Of a stretch of 64,000 nt of DNA, positions 8,938 to 16,709 are shown one piece after another. Position numbers and translations under genes: made by a program. This DNA is from Lineus longissimus (Eukaryota > Nemertea > Pilidiophora > Heteronemertea > Lineidae), in contig NC_088325.1 in the NCBI RefSeq assembly GCF_910592395.1, forward strand, positions 6,785,501-6,849,500. The letters are read 5' to 3'. The notes under the pieces were generated by a model. It saw nothing but the letters and a program-made list of their open reading frames with translations, was not told the DNA's origin and made no database searches. Position 1 is the stretch's first letter, and every line of letters begins with the position of its first letter.

Positions 8938-9975
8938 ATGTTAAATCAAAATCTGATAAATCAGATTATGTTAAATCAAAATATGATAAATCAGTTTATC
9001 TTAAATCAAAACATGGAAAATCAAAATATGATAAATCAGAATAATATGATGAATCAAAATATGGAAAATCAGAATAATATGATGAATCAAAACATGGAAA
9101 ATCAACCTACAATTTATTGTGTTAAGTGCTGTGAAAAGAAACCTGAAATTAATTTTGAAAAGAACAGGCGTAATAAACTACTTGATTACTGTAAAGAATG
9201 TGGTTCAAGTAAAATCAAGGGATGTAATAAATGTTATGAAAATAAATTACTAAGTGATGGTGAATTTGGTAAAGACGGAAATAGAGGTAACTGCAGATCA
9301 TGTTTTAATTCATATTACAAAAATGATTACCTTGACCAAAATGGTAATAGAGACAGACACAAAATTAGAGTTGGTCTAAACCGCATTTCTAAGGGAGAGT
9401 GTAATCGAGCTATGCTCTCAGGACGAAGTCCGACCGGTAATTCATCATTCAATCTAGGATGTACAGACAGTTTCTTCTCACAGTGGTTAAAGTACCAGAG
9501 GAGTCTATCTCCAATAGGACAAAGTCCCGAGAACAGAGTTCGAATAGTAGAAGAAGAGTTGGATCATGTCTTACCAATCAAGGAATTCAAAGATAAACCT
9601 GAACTGTGCTTTGCTTGGTTTAACATTAGACCAATGTCTAAAACACAAAACAGACAGAAGAGTGCTAAAGTAGACTACACACTATTTAAGGATCAATTGG
9701 ATAGGTCAATGGATTTCATGGTAAAAATGAGAAGTGAAAACTGGTTTGTCTTTCGAGACCAAGATGTAATACCAAATTGGAAAATAGTGATATCACAGCA
9801 TTTCGGGGATTATCTTCGTGATGAAAATATGATTCTGCTTGATAGATTATCGAATTTAAATAATAACATGAGAATGAACCAGAACATTAACATATGTAGT
9901 CAGACAGAAATCATAAACGAGATGATTAAGTTGAATAATAGACTTGAAAGAAATTTACTCTTTGCAGTGAATTGA
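8938..9975 (+). CDS. HNH-like endonuclease with zinc-binding region
   Basis: About 345 residues from ATG 8938. A low-complexity Met/Asn/Gln repeat covers roughly the first 55 residues. A cysteine-rich region follows with CVKCC, CKEC, CNKC and CRSC, able to bind two zincs. Then comes an HNH-like motif: ELDHVLPIKEF, CFAWFNIRPM and a downstream N..K. It may act in DNA processing or competition between elements; that role is inferred. Two double-hairpin insertions, NRAMLSGRSPT and SPIGQSPENRV, lie between the zinc region and the HNH motif. The original start was probably at 8800, now cut off by a stop codon. Confidence 0.65.
   Translation: MLNQNLINQIMLNQNMINQFILNQNMENQNMINQNNMMNQNMENQNNMMNQNMENQPTIYCVKCCEKKPEINFEKNRRNKLLDYCKECGSSKIKGCNKCYENKLLSDGEFGKDGNRGNCRSCFNSYYKNDYLDQNGNRDRHKIRVGLNRISKGECNRAMLSGRSPTGNSSFNLGCTDSFFSQWLKYQRSLSPIGQSPENRVRIVEEELDHVLPIKEFKDKPELCFAWFNIRPMSKTQNRQKSAKVDYTLFKDQLDRSMDFMVKMRSENWFVFRDQDVIPNWKIVISQHFGDYLRDENMILLDRLSNLNNNMRMNQNINICSQTEIINEMIKLNNRLERNLLFAVN
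9405..9434. repeat. Full-length double-hairpin element (30 bp) in the HNH-like gene
   Basis: Near-consensus copy: GAGC-TAT-GCTC (9407-9417), linker TCA, GGAC-GAA-GTCC (9421-9431). Thirty bases, encoding RAMLSGRSPT in frame. A useful reference copy for the family. Confidence 0.88.
9514..9544. repeat. Double-hairpin element, GAAC/GTTC variant, in the HNH-like gene
   Basis: GGAC-AAA-GTCC (9517-9527), linker CGA, GAAC-AGA-GTTC (9531-9541). The second stem differs from GAGC/GCTC at both paired positions. Confidence 0.8.
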
Positions 9976-9994
9976 TTTTATTTTACTTAATTAA

Positions 9995-10264
9995 ATGAAT
10001 AGAACTTGGGGTTACACAAAACGACCACGTAATTGGAAAGAAAGATTAGAACGATTTCATAGAGAATTAGAGGCAGAAGTAGAGTCAAAGTTGGAGCCTG
10101 GTCCCGAAAAACCTTTAAAACCTGCTGTGCCTGCTGGGACAGAAAAACCTGTTGGGTCAGAAAAACCTTTAAAATTTAATGTACTTCAAAAACCTGTAGT
10201 GTCTGTAGGATCAACACTAAACACTAGAAATGACAGAACAACTGATTCTAGTTATTCCCACTAA
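9995..10264 (+). CDS. Proline/lysine-rich Polinton protein, 89 aa
   Basis: An 89-residue protein with a basic N-terminus and repeated EKPLKP/EKPVGS-type segments (about residues 35-65), likely disordered. No known family was recognised. The start lies in TTAAATG and the stop is 4 bp before the next gene's ATG, so it probably belongs to the integrase-HNH transcription block. Confidence 0.5.
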   Translation: MNRTWGYTKRPRNWKERLERFHRELEAEVESKLEPGPEKPLKPAVPAGTEKPVGSEKPLKFNVLQKPVVSVGSTLNTRNDRTTDSSYSH

Positions 10265-10268
10265 TTAA

Positions 10269-10928
10269 ATGGATGGAGACAATAAGGTTTATCCAGATTT
10301 AAGTAATTTAAACTCTGAAAGTCATTTGAACTATGAAAGGTCTGAAAAGCATACAGAAAGTAACCCTCAGGCTTTCAGACTACAACAAATATGTGAGGTT
10401 AAGAGTTTCTTAGAAAGCGAGATTGAATTTAGAAGAAAGATATTTTCAAAGTACAAAAAAGCATTTAGCGTAATTACTGGCATTAGCCATTTCCTTAATT
10501 TTGCCAGCGTTGCAGCCGGATCTGTTGGTGTTTCCGCTCTAGCTGGTGTCATCACGGCACCGATAGGCTTAGCTTTGGGTGGCGTAACAATAGGTAGTGC
10601 CATTATTTCATCAGCCTTAGGCTGGGAGAAAAAGAATATTCTTAAGAAAATTGAAAAGCATGAGAATATCAGAATGTTGGCAATTTCGAAACTGAACACA
10701 ATCAATGATTTGGTTAGTAAAGCCTTAACCGATTCTCACATATCTACAGATGAGTTTACTTTGATTCTCAAGGAGAAGGAGAAATACATTTCGATGAAAA
10801 ATGCCATTAGGAAAAAACAAAGGGAGGCAAGTTCAGCTGTTGATGTAGAGTCTTTAAAGAAGACTTTTTTAGAAGAAGGAAAAAAACTAGCACAGACAGA
10901 GATGCTAGAAAAACTAAAAGTTCAGTAA
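10269..10928 (+). CDS. Conserved Polinton-type protein with glycine-rich hydrophobic segment, 219 aa
   Basis: A helical protein. Residues about 58-76 are helical and basic, followed by a Gly/Ala-rich hydrophobic stretch (about 77-118) that could insert in a membrane. The next helices include SKLNTINDLVSKAL and the acidic EFTLILKEKEKYISMK, and the C-terminus is charged. It resembles a widespread Polinton protein of unknown function (recalled resemblance, not a search). The start is in TTAAATGG. An array of double-hairpin elements begins 9 bp after the stop. Confidence 0.7.
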   Translation: MDGDNKVYPDLSNLNSESHLNYERSEKHTESNPQAFRLQQICEVKSFLESEIEFRRKIFSKYKKAFSVITGISHFLNFASVAAGSVGVSALAGVITAPIGLALGGVTIGSAIISSALGWEKKNILKKIEKHENIRMLAISKLNTINDLVSKALTDSHISTDEFTLILKEKEKYISMKNAIRKKQREASSAVDVESLKKTFLEEGKKLAQTEMLEKLKVQ

Positions 10929-10936
10929 ATCAAACA

Positions 10937-11015
10937 GGACCCGGACTACGTCCAGAGAACAAAGTTCGACTCGAGCTATGCTCTCAAGACGAAGTCGGAC
11001 CCGGACTACGTCCTA
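10937..11015. repeat. Tandem double-hairpin array, part 1 of a convergent junction
   Basis: Stems in order: GGAC-TAC-GTCC (10943), GAAC-AAA-GTTC (10957), GAGC-TAT-GCTC (10973), GAC-GAA-GTC (10988) and GGAC-TAC-GTCC (11003). It lies between the ends of the 219-aa gene and the polymerase gene. Confidence 0.82.
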
Positions 11016-11118
11016 ATCCTAATGTGGTGTATCACTATCACTATTATCATGACTTCGGTGTTAGGGATGAATTTCACCAAGTAACACTACCATCAGCACC
11101 ACCCTATTCATTAGTTTA

Positions 11119-11242
11119 ATCTAGCTATGCTCTCAGGACAAAGTCCGTCTAGGACAAAGTCCAGAGAACAGAGCTCGACTCGAGCTATGCTCTCAAGACG
11201 TAGTCGGACTAGGACAAAGTCCAGAGAGCAAAGCTCGACTCA
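11119..11242. repeat. Tandem double-hairpin array, part 2 (about 4 units)
   Basis: Four units in alternating orientation: GAGC-first, GGAC-first, GAGC-first, GGAC-first. The array ends at the polymerase stop codon (11240-11242). With part 1 it fills most of the gap between two convergent genes, a position suited to a transcription terminator or 3'-end signal. Confidence 0.85.
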
Positions 11243-14200
11243 AGCGAAGTTTGAATCGCTGTAATCTATGTAGCCTTCATAATACATTCCAAATGGTAAG
11301 GTGCTTATTCCATCTTCAAGTATGAACCTCTTGTCATCAAAAGGACTGAGGCTTTTTTTGTCAACTTCTTCCAAATAGATTTGGTGTTTATCTGATCTTA
11401 AGTGTCTCATCTTGTGGTAAAATGACCTACTCTTTTCAAGACAATCAACATAGTCATCAAATGAGATATTTCTCCTTACTACATTCTTGGCAATACCCTT
11501 CAATTTCTTAGAATCGTAATCTTTTGTCGAACTTTGTTCTTGGGACTTTGTCCTAGTCGAGCCTTGCTCTCCAGACATAGTCTTGGTCCTGTAAGCGTAC
11601 ATCTTACTTCTCAGGGCAATGAATTCAGTCATCTCTACTCCTCCTAGCTCATCCTTAAAGTAGCCTGGTACCTTCTTCTTACTGGTATCATAGAGTGGAT
11701 GATCTTTTGGATAATTACTGAAGTCAAAATAGTGTTTCAACTCCTTTAAGTCTTTAGTTAAGTCATCAGTATTAATGTTAAGTACAAAGGAATCTGTATC
11801 TAGATACAGCAGTTCAATATTTTTCTCACCAAAGTACGGTTGAAGAACTTCATAATAGAATTCATACATTAATAATTTAGACAATTCAAGTACTGAAGCT
11901 CCTATGTAGATTGGTTTGTTGAATTTCATTGATGTTTTCCTCATGCTAATAGCAGCATTATGTTCGTCAAATACGCATATCGATGAAAACCTGGGATTGG
12001 CCATTACATTCCTGGCTCTCTCCCCGTCCGATACAAATTCAATTTCAACCCTGTTCCTTACATTCTCACAAGTTTTTCCATAGAACGCATTGTTCATTAA
12101 TTTAAAGTAATCTTTCTCAAAATCAGTCTTAGAATCCATACGTCTTTTAGTGTTAAAATCAATGTATGGTGCTAACCACTTTGATTGTTTAAAGCTTATC
12201 ACTGAATGAACCCTCTTAAGTACCATTCCGTGATTGAGGTAAAATTGTAGCATTCTGTAATGCACTATGTAATTAGTTTTATCCTTTTGTGTTAGTATTA
12301 GTTTCTCTACATTTGATCTTTTATCATCACCCAGTAACTCTCTCTGGTAAGGACTTAATTCATCATCTTCAATAAAGAGAGATTCGGGACAGAATGGAAA
12401 GTTCCTCGACTTAAATTTAATATTTCCTGGATACTCCAAATCAACCTCTAAGAAGTAGCCTACTTCACTATCACTTGGAATTGCCATAATCTGCTCTTTA
12501 CTGATAACATTCATGTTAAGTCGAGCTTTGCTCTCGGGACTTTGTCCTAGTCGGACTTTGTCCTGAGAGCATAGCTCGAGTGGATCAATATCTATCATTT
12601 CAAAACTACCATAGGGTTGAGGTTCCATCATGGACCAGCCGTAGAGATTATTTGCGTCTACGTAGAGTAGTTTGTGGTGTTCATCTGCCTTGACATGTCT
12701 TGTTCCCATAACACCCGAAATTCCACCTCGTATTGCTTTCTCAAAAGTAAGTAAGATGTTGGTATCAGTCAGTAGTTCTAGGTTTATTCCTGTGTACTTC
12801 AAACCAGCTTGCCAGGTTAGGCCTGGTGCCGAGTAACAGTGACATGGATCTATCTGAAAGTAGTTCAAATTGACATCCCTGAATTTCTCAAATAAATCAG
12901 CTAAAAGGATCACATCAGTTTTGAGGTAGAGGTCAATGAACTCACCGTGATTCCTGATCTTGAAATGATCCCATATTACCTTAGCCTCATCATAGGCAGA
13001 ATCAGGTGCCATTTCATTTTTCAATTCGTCAAAAAACATAGACTTTTCTAGGTAAGTAACATTGTAGCTTTCATGTGATGTGTAAAAAGAGTAAGGTACT
13101 GAACCCTTCTTCCTCAATAGTTTAAAGTCAGTGGTATTTGGGAACAGCTGTCTGGTAATTTTAAAATCATCATCCAACATTGATTTGGTTATGTTGTCTA
13201 AACTGGACTGCAGGAATCTGTACGAGTCCAAAAACCTGAAACAACCGAACTGAAATGAGATGTATTCCTCTGATGTTTTGGCAAGTATTTTCAGTTTCTT
13301 GTACTTCGGTAGCTTATTCATTAATTCTTTAATAAATAAGTGAGAATCGTAATTACTGAGATTGTGAAAAAACACTGGAACAAACATAGCTTTCTTTTCA
13401 TTCAAATTACACGAGTTGTGAGCAGCACCTCGATATCTACCACAGTAGTGATCATGATCCTTGACCTTGTCATATCCCAAAGGTTGATTACAATAGTAAC
13501 AATGTGTTTCTAATTGATATTTATGCCAGTCGGACTTCGTCCTGAGAGCAGAGCTCGAGTCTTCATCTGTCATTGTTAGAGGAAAGTTACAGTTCAATAA
13601 ATTAGAGAATTGTTCTTCCATCCTGATTAACCAATTACAGAACACATCTACAACATCAGCACCCCTGTGAGACACATACTGGCTACTGTAAAGGTGTGTG
13701 TAGTCTGAGTGAACATAAACACCAACAGCTGATGCATTTTGTTTAAAAAGTTTCTTTGAACTCGGTTCTTTCATCATAGGTGGCTCTACTGATACTACTG
13801 GTATGTTGCCTTCGGCAGAAGAACAAGGTTCGCTTATCGCTTCGAAATCAGCATAGATCACAAACGGAACTCTATTTTTGAATGAGTGTTTTTCAAATTT
13901 AATTTGTGACCATTTACTGTTAGGTGGAGGCAAAGTAATCTTACAGTAATCGTGTTCTCCACATTTCTTTTTATGTTTATCTAGTGTTGACTTCCTGTAA
14001 AAGTAATTCATGCATCTCCTGCAAAGATACACTCTATGAGCTAGTGTCCTGAAGAAAAGATTGATGTTTCTTATGTACATGAAATGGTCCTTGAAATACA
14101 ACAGATCGATGACATCATCATCATCATAATTCTTGGACAGGTAGAGAGGTTCTAGTTTTGCCTCACAGGTGCTCTTAGCCCATTCGTTCTCTAACTTGAA

Positions 14201-15043
14201 CACATTAATCTTGAGATTATTATCACTCTCTATCTTAGGGATATCCTTTTGAATACATACAGGAAATGATTTGATTTTGATATCGGTAGTGATATTGAAT
14301 GTACTCTCGAGCTCTGCTCTAAGAACAAAGTCCGTCTCTGGATTTTCTTTCAGATATTTAGCGGCCAATAAAGACCAGAGAAAACATTTATTGTCATTTG
14401 ATTCCACATTTATTACTGCTTTTGTTTTAAATGGTAATTTAGTGTAATGACCACCTTTACACCTCTTGTAAGAACAGATGGTCATGTTACAAGACTCTAT
14501 TTTATTTAAAGTAAGTCCAGACCCTTGAAAGTACCTTTCCTCAATCTGTGTCTTAATGTAGTTTAACTGGTTGGTTATGGCATAAATTGCCTGGTTCCTT
14601 GAAATTATGCTTTCCATTGGAGACTGTATGGGGTGTGTTACACTTTCACCCTGACGATCAAACTGAGCAAATACTGATATGCTAATTTTGTGATGGTAAT
14701 CATTGAGTTGAAATAATACCTCCTCTAATTTATCTCTGTATTCATACACTTGTTTAGCTTCTCTGTCAATCTTCAAACTAATGGTGACTACAGGCTTGCC
14801 AAATTGTTTTACTATTTCTATTCCACTCACTTTCTTTATGCCATCTAGCTCATTTTCCTCAAATGCAAGTTTCTTATCCATAGTTTTAGGGATCAGGGAT
14901 GGGGCTCGGGGTTGAGCAATAGGTACATAATCCGGATTTAATTTACTTAAGTGACCTTTGGTTCTCCTGTGAATAGCCATATTATTGTAGGATATGTACT
15001 TGTCACATGTAGTGCAAAGTATTTTCTGATTCTTATCAGTCAT
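11240..15043 (-). CDS. Protein-primed family B DNA polymerase (pPolB)
   Basis: About 1267 residues from ATG 15043. An N-terminal C2H2-like finger (CTTCDKYISYNNMAIHRRT) precedes the exonuclease motif VIYADFEAI (Asp about 399). A DHDHYCGRYRGAAHNSCN zinc/HNH-like region and FHNLSNYDSHLFI follow. The polymerase motifs are A, LLYVDANNLYG (Asp about 796); B, KLMNNAFYGK (about 981-990); and C, LLYLDTDSF (Asp about 1082). It should copy the linear element using a protein primer. Five double-hairpin sites interrupt it in frame: residues about 235-246, 403-413, 495-505, 822-842 and 1153-1173. All main motifs remain intact. Confidence 0.93.
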   Translation of the reverse strand: MTDKNQKILCTTCDKYISYNNMAIHRRTKGHLSKLNPDYVPIAQPRAPSLIPKTMDKKLAFEENELDGIKKVSGIEIVKQFGKPVVTISLKIDREAKQVYEYRDKLEEVLFQLNDYHHKISISVFAQFDRQGESVTHPIQSPMESIISRNQAIYAITNQLNYIKTQIEERYFQGSGLTLNKIESCNMTICSYKRCKGGHYTKLPFKTKAVINVESNDNKCFLWSLLAAKYLKENPETDFVLRAELESTFNITTDIKIKSFPVCIQKDIPKIESDNNLKINVFKLENEWAKSTCEAKLEPLYLSKNYDDDDVIDLLYFKDHFMYIRNINLFFRTLAHRVYLCRRCMNYFYRKSTLDKHKKKCGEHDYCKITLPPPNSKWSQIKFEKHSFKNRVPFVIYADFEAISEPCSSAEGNIPVVSVEPPMMKEPSSKKLFKQNASAVGVYVHSDYTHLYSSQYVSHRGADVVDVFCNWLIRMEEQFSNLLNCNFPLTMTDEDSSSALRTKSDWHKYQLETHCYYCNQPLGYDKVKDHDHYCGRYRGAAHNSCNLNEKKAMFVPVFFHNLSNYDSHLFIKELMNKLPKYKKLKILAKTSEEYISFQFGCFRFLDSYRFLQSSLDNITKSMLDDDFKITRQLFPNTTDFKLLRKKGSVPYSFYTSHESYNVTYLEKSMFFDELKNEMAPDSAYDEAKVIWDHFKIRNHGEFIDLYLKTDVILLADLFEKFRDVNLNYFQIDPCHCYSAPGLTWQAGLKYTGINLELLTDTNILLTFEKAIRGGISGVMGTRHVKADEHHKLLYVDANNLYGWSMMEPQPYGSFEMIDIDPLELCSQDKVRLGQSPESKARLNMNVISKEQIMAIPSDSEVGYFLEVDLEYPGNIKFKSRNFPFCPESLFIEDDELSPYQRELLGDDKRSNVEKLILTQKDKTNYIVHYRMLQFYLNHGMVLKRVHSVISFKQSKWLAPYIDFNTKRRMDSKTDFEKDYFKLMNNAFYGKTCENVRNRVEIEFVSDGERARNVMANPRFSSICVFDEHNAAISMRKTSMKFNKPIYIGASVLELSKLLMYEFYYEVLQPYFGEKNIELLYLDTDSFVLNINTDDLTKDLKELKHYFDFSNYPKDHPLYDTSKKKVPGYFKDELGGVEMTEFIALRSKMYAYRTKTMSGEQGSTRTKSQEQSSTKDYDSKKLKGIAKNVVRRNISFDDYVDCLEKSRSFYHKMRHLRSDKHQIYLEEVDKKSLSPFDDKRFILEDGISTLPFGMYYEGYIDYSDSNFA
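11525..11587. repeat. Two double-hairpin units in the polymerase C-terminal part
   Basis: GAAC-TTT-GTTC, GGAC-TTT-GTCC, GAGC-CTT-GCTC and AGAC-ATA-GTCT. The last stem has paired changes. On the coding strand the two linkers are CAA and GGA, not the usual TGA, which would be a stop in this frame. Confidence 0.85.
12520..12580. repeat. Two inverted double-hairpin units in the polymerase palm region
   Basis: GAGC-TTT-GCTC, GGAC-TTT-GTCC, GGAC-TTT-GTCC, GAGC-ATA-GCTC, i.e. two units head to head. They encode about 20 residues after motif A. Confidence 0.87.
13530..13560. repeat. Double-hairpin element in the polymerase
   Basis: GGAC-TTC-GTCC (13532-13542), linker TGA, GAGC-AGA-GCTC (13546-13556). 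On the coding strand it reads SSSALRTKSD. Confidence 0.85.
13805..13835. repeat. Divergent double-hairpin just after the Exo I motif
   Basis: TGCC-TTC-GGCA (13807-13817) then GAAC-AAG-GTTC (13821-13831). Both stems are fully paired although several bases differ from the consensus on both arms. Confidence 0.6.
14305..14337. repeat. Double-hairpin element in the polymerase N-terminal region
   Basis: GAGC-TCT-GCTC (14309-14319), linker TAA on the plus strand, then GAAC-AAA-GTCC. On the coding strand it reads TDFVLRAELE; the loop AGA avoids the TAG that an ATA loop would create in this frame. Confidence 0.8.
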
Positions 15044-15099
15044 TCTATTTATTAGATTAAAATTTATTAAATTCAATAAATCTCTTGAATTAAATAGAA

Positions 15100-16080
15100 A
15101 TGGACTTCATTATCAATGAACAAGGATGTAATGAAGCCAAATTTGAGTACTACTTAACAGACCAATTAGACATAAAATCCATTACTTTGAAATCGATAAC
15201 CTTTTACAATTCATGGTGGACAGGTGATTTTCTACCAGAGGGAGTAAGGATTTTCTCATTTCTAGTCGAAATAACCAGAATTACAAAACATGAGCCCTTA
15301 GATAAACAATTATGGTGTAGGACATTATTTGCTCCTGGACTTGAAACAGATACACTTGAAAAGGAAGTCATGAAAATTTGCGAACGGCATTTGGAAAATG
15401 ATTCTACCACAACTAAAGACACCATTACTCAATACACATTTCCATACTCTCGACATTTTAGTTTAAGTGAGTTTTGTGAGGTATGGCAAAAATACATAAA
15501 AGAAATTGGAATAAGCCATGTGAAAATTTACTGTGATAACAATAATTACATAACCCTTGAACTTACAGAGGATAAAGAGTACCCTCTGAAAGTAGACAAG
15601 TTAGATAAAAATGAAAAAATCAAGATTGAGAGAAACACAGAAGGTTTTCAAATAAGCAAAACCATAAGAGAGGTGATAGAAAAACAGCTCACAGTGGTGA
15701 ATGAGTGGTTTGGCTTTAAGCAAACTAAATTCACCAAGAAAGGAAAATACTACTCCACAAGACCACTCAACTTTTACAGGAAATATCTATTCCTGCAAGC
15801 TAATTTGGTTGACAAAGCTAAGACACTCTACAACAATAAACCATCTAACATTTTCTGCATCATACCTGTAGAAGATGGTGACCAAATAAAAATGCAGCGA
15901 TACGAACCGAATTGTAAGAAAACGATAAATAAGTGTACTAATCACATAAAATTCGAAATCACTGATGAGAATGGTAAGCTAGTTAATTTCAGAGGAACAG
16001 AGGTTTCTTTAGAGTTAAGAATCGAGCAGAGCTCTCAAGACGAAGTCGGACTAGGACAAAGTCCAGAGAGCAAAGCTTGA
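15100..16080 (+). CDS. Second penton-like minor capsid protein, copy B
   Basis: A 326-residue protein whose C-terminal third resembles the penton-type jelly-roll of 5631-6398. It has a YRKYLFLQANLVDKAKTLY strand, NNKPSNIFCIIPVEDGDQI, then HIKFEITDENGKLVNFRGTE and a final strand. The N-terminus (SITLKSITFYNSWW) also fits a virion-surface jelly-roll. It could be an alternative vertex or spike-like protein; the role is inferred. The start follows TTAAATAGAAATG, divergent from the polymerase start 56 bp away. The C-terminus is made by double-hairpin units, whose GCTCGA-to-GCTTGA change supplies the stop. Confidence 0.72.
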   Translation: MDFIINEQGCNEAKFEYYLTDQLDIKSITLKSITFYNSWWTGDFLPEGVRIFSFLVEITRITKHEPLDKQLWCRTLFAPGLETDTLEKEVMKICERHLENDSTTTKDTITQYTFPYSRHFSLSEFCEVWQKYIKEIGISHVKIYCDNNNYITLELTEDKEYPLKVDKLDKNEKIKIERNTEGFQISKTIREVIEKQLTVVNEWFGFKQTKFTKKGKYYSTRPLNFYRKYLFLQANLVDKAKTLYNNKPSNIFCIIPVEDGDQIKMQRYEPNCKKTINKCTNHIKFEITDENGKLVNFRGTEVSLELRIEQSSQDEVGLGQSPESKA

Positions 16081-16110
16081 CTAGGACAAAGTCCAGAGAG
16101 CAAAGCTTGA
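16020..16110. repeat. Three double-hairpin units with an exact 30-bp tandem copy
   Basis: The first unit starts GAGC-AGA-GCTC (16024-16034). The next two, 16051-16080 and 16081-16110, are identical 30-mers (GGAC-AAA-GTCC, AGA, GAGC-AAA-GCTT). The penton B stop is inside the first 30-mer. The array fills the junction with the convergent 178-aa gene. Confidence 0.88.
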
Positions 16111-16123
16111 CCACCTGATGAGA

Positions 16124-16660
16124 TCATTCCATTAAAGGAATAGTACATTTCTTCTCTTTAACTACAGGTTTAACAAGAGGGTTAATTGATCCCTTCATGA
16201 CTGCTTCATTCGGACTTTGTCCAGAGAGCATAGCTCGATTCAAGCCTGATCGCTGCTCTTTACTTACTTTTTTAGGAAGTTTCTTAAACATGATAAATGA
16301 TGCTAAAATAATTGCACCTAAACCTAGTACATAGACATAAGTATTACTACTAGATTCACGCAGTGATACATCAGTATTTTGAGATTGTGGTTCTTCTTCC
16401 TCTAATTCTTCTTCCTCCTTTTCCACAACTCTGTTGTTTGGTGAGGAGTCCTGTACTTTAAATGTCGTCTTATCCTTTTTTATCCTCTTAAATTCCTTAG
16501 ATCTTCTACCCAGTTCTCTAGACCATGCTAATTGTTTCTCTGATCGAGGTTTCTTAGACACTGAAACTTTAGTCGAACTTTGTTCTCTGGACGTAGTCCT
16601 AGTCGGACTTTGTCCTGAGAGCATAGCTCGAGTAGTATCAGTTACAGTTTCAAGTTCCAT
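16124..16660 (-). CDS. Single-pass membrane Polinton protein, 178 aa
   Basis: The N-terminus is largely made of double-hairpin-encoded residues (RAMLSGQSPTRTTSREQSST). A basic motif KQLAWSRELGRRSKEFKRIK, an acidic Glu run (about residues 80-90), one membrane segment (YVYVLGLGAIILASFIMF, about 106-124) and a second repeat-encoded insert follow. It could anchor or pack the virion interior, but no function is known. The start is in ATAAATGG. It is read with the other four leftward genes at the right end. Confidence 0.62.
   Translation of the reverse strand: MELETVTDTTRAMLSGQSPTRTTSREQSSTKVSVSKKPRSEKQLAWSRELGRRSKEFKRIKKDKTTFKVQDSSPNNRVVEKEEEELEEEEPQSQNTDVSLRESSSNTYVYVLGLGAIILASFIMFKKLPKKVSKEQRSGLNRAMLSGQSPNEAVMKGSINPLVKPVVKEKKCTIPLME
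16208..16240. repeat. Double-hairpin element in the 178-aa gene, C-terminal side
   Basis: GGAC-TTT-GTCC (16212-16222), linker AGA, GAGC-ATA-GCTC (16226-16236). Coding strand: RAMLSGQSP. Confidence 0.85.
16571..16632. repeat. Two double-hairpin units in the 178-aa gene, N-terminal side
   Basis: GAAC-TTT-GTTC, TCT, GGAC-GTA-GTCC, then GGAC-TTT-GTCC, TGA, GAGC-ATA-GCTC. On the coding strand the second unit has linker AGA where TGA would stop translation. Confidence 0.87.
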
Positions 16661-16679
16661 TTATCTTGGCCGAATTTAA

Positions 16680-16705
16680 TTCGAACTATGTTCTCATAAC
16701 CAGGT
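16680..16705. repeat. Decayed double-hairpin upstream of the 178-aa gene
   Basis: GAAC-TAT-GTTC (16683-16693) is intact. The second hairpin has become TAACC-A-GGTTA. Confidence 0.6.
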
Positions 16706-16709
16706 TAAT

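Noticed and set aside
9995-10264. Adenain-like protease candidate among small Polinton genes
   Set aside because: No His-Glu/Asp-Gln-Cys arrangement; the sequence is proline/lysine-rich and probably disordered.
10367-10705. Antisense frame within the 219-aa gene
   Set aside because: Shadow of a well-supported gene on the plus strand.
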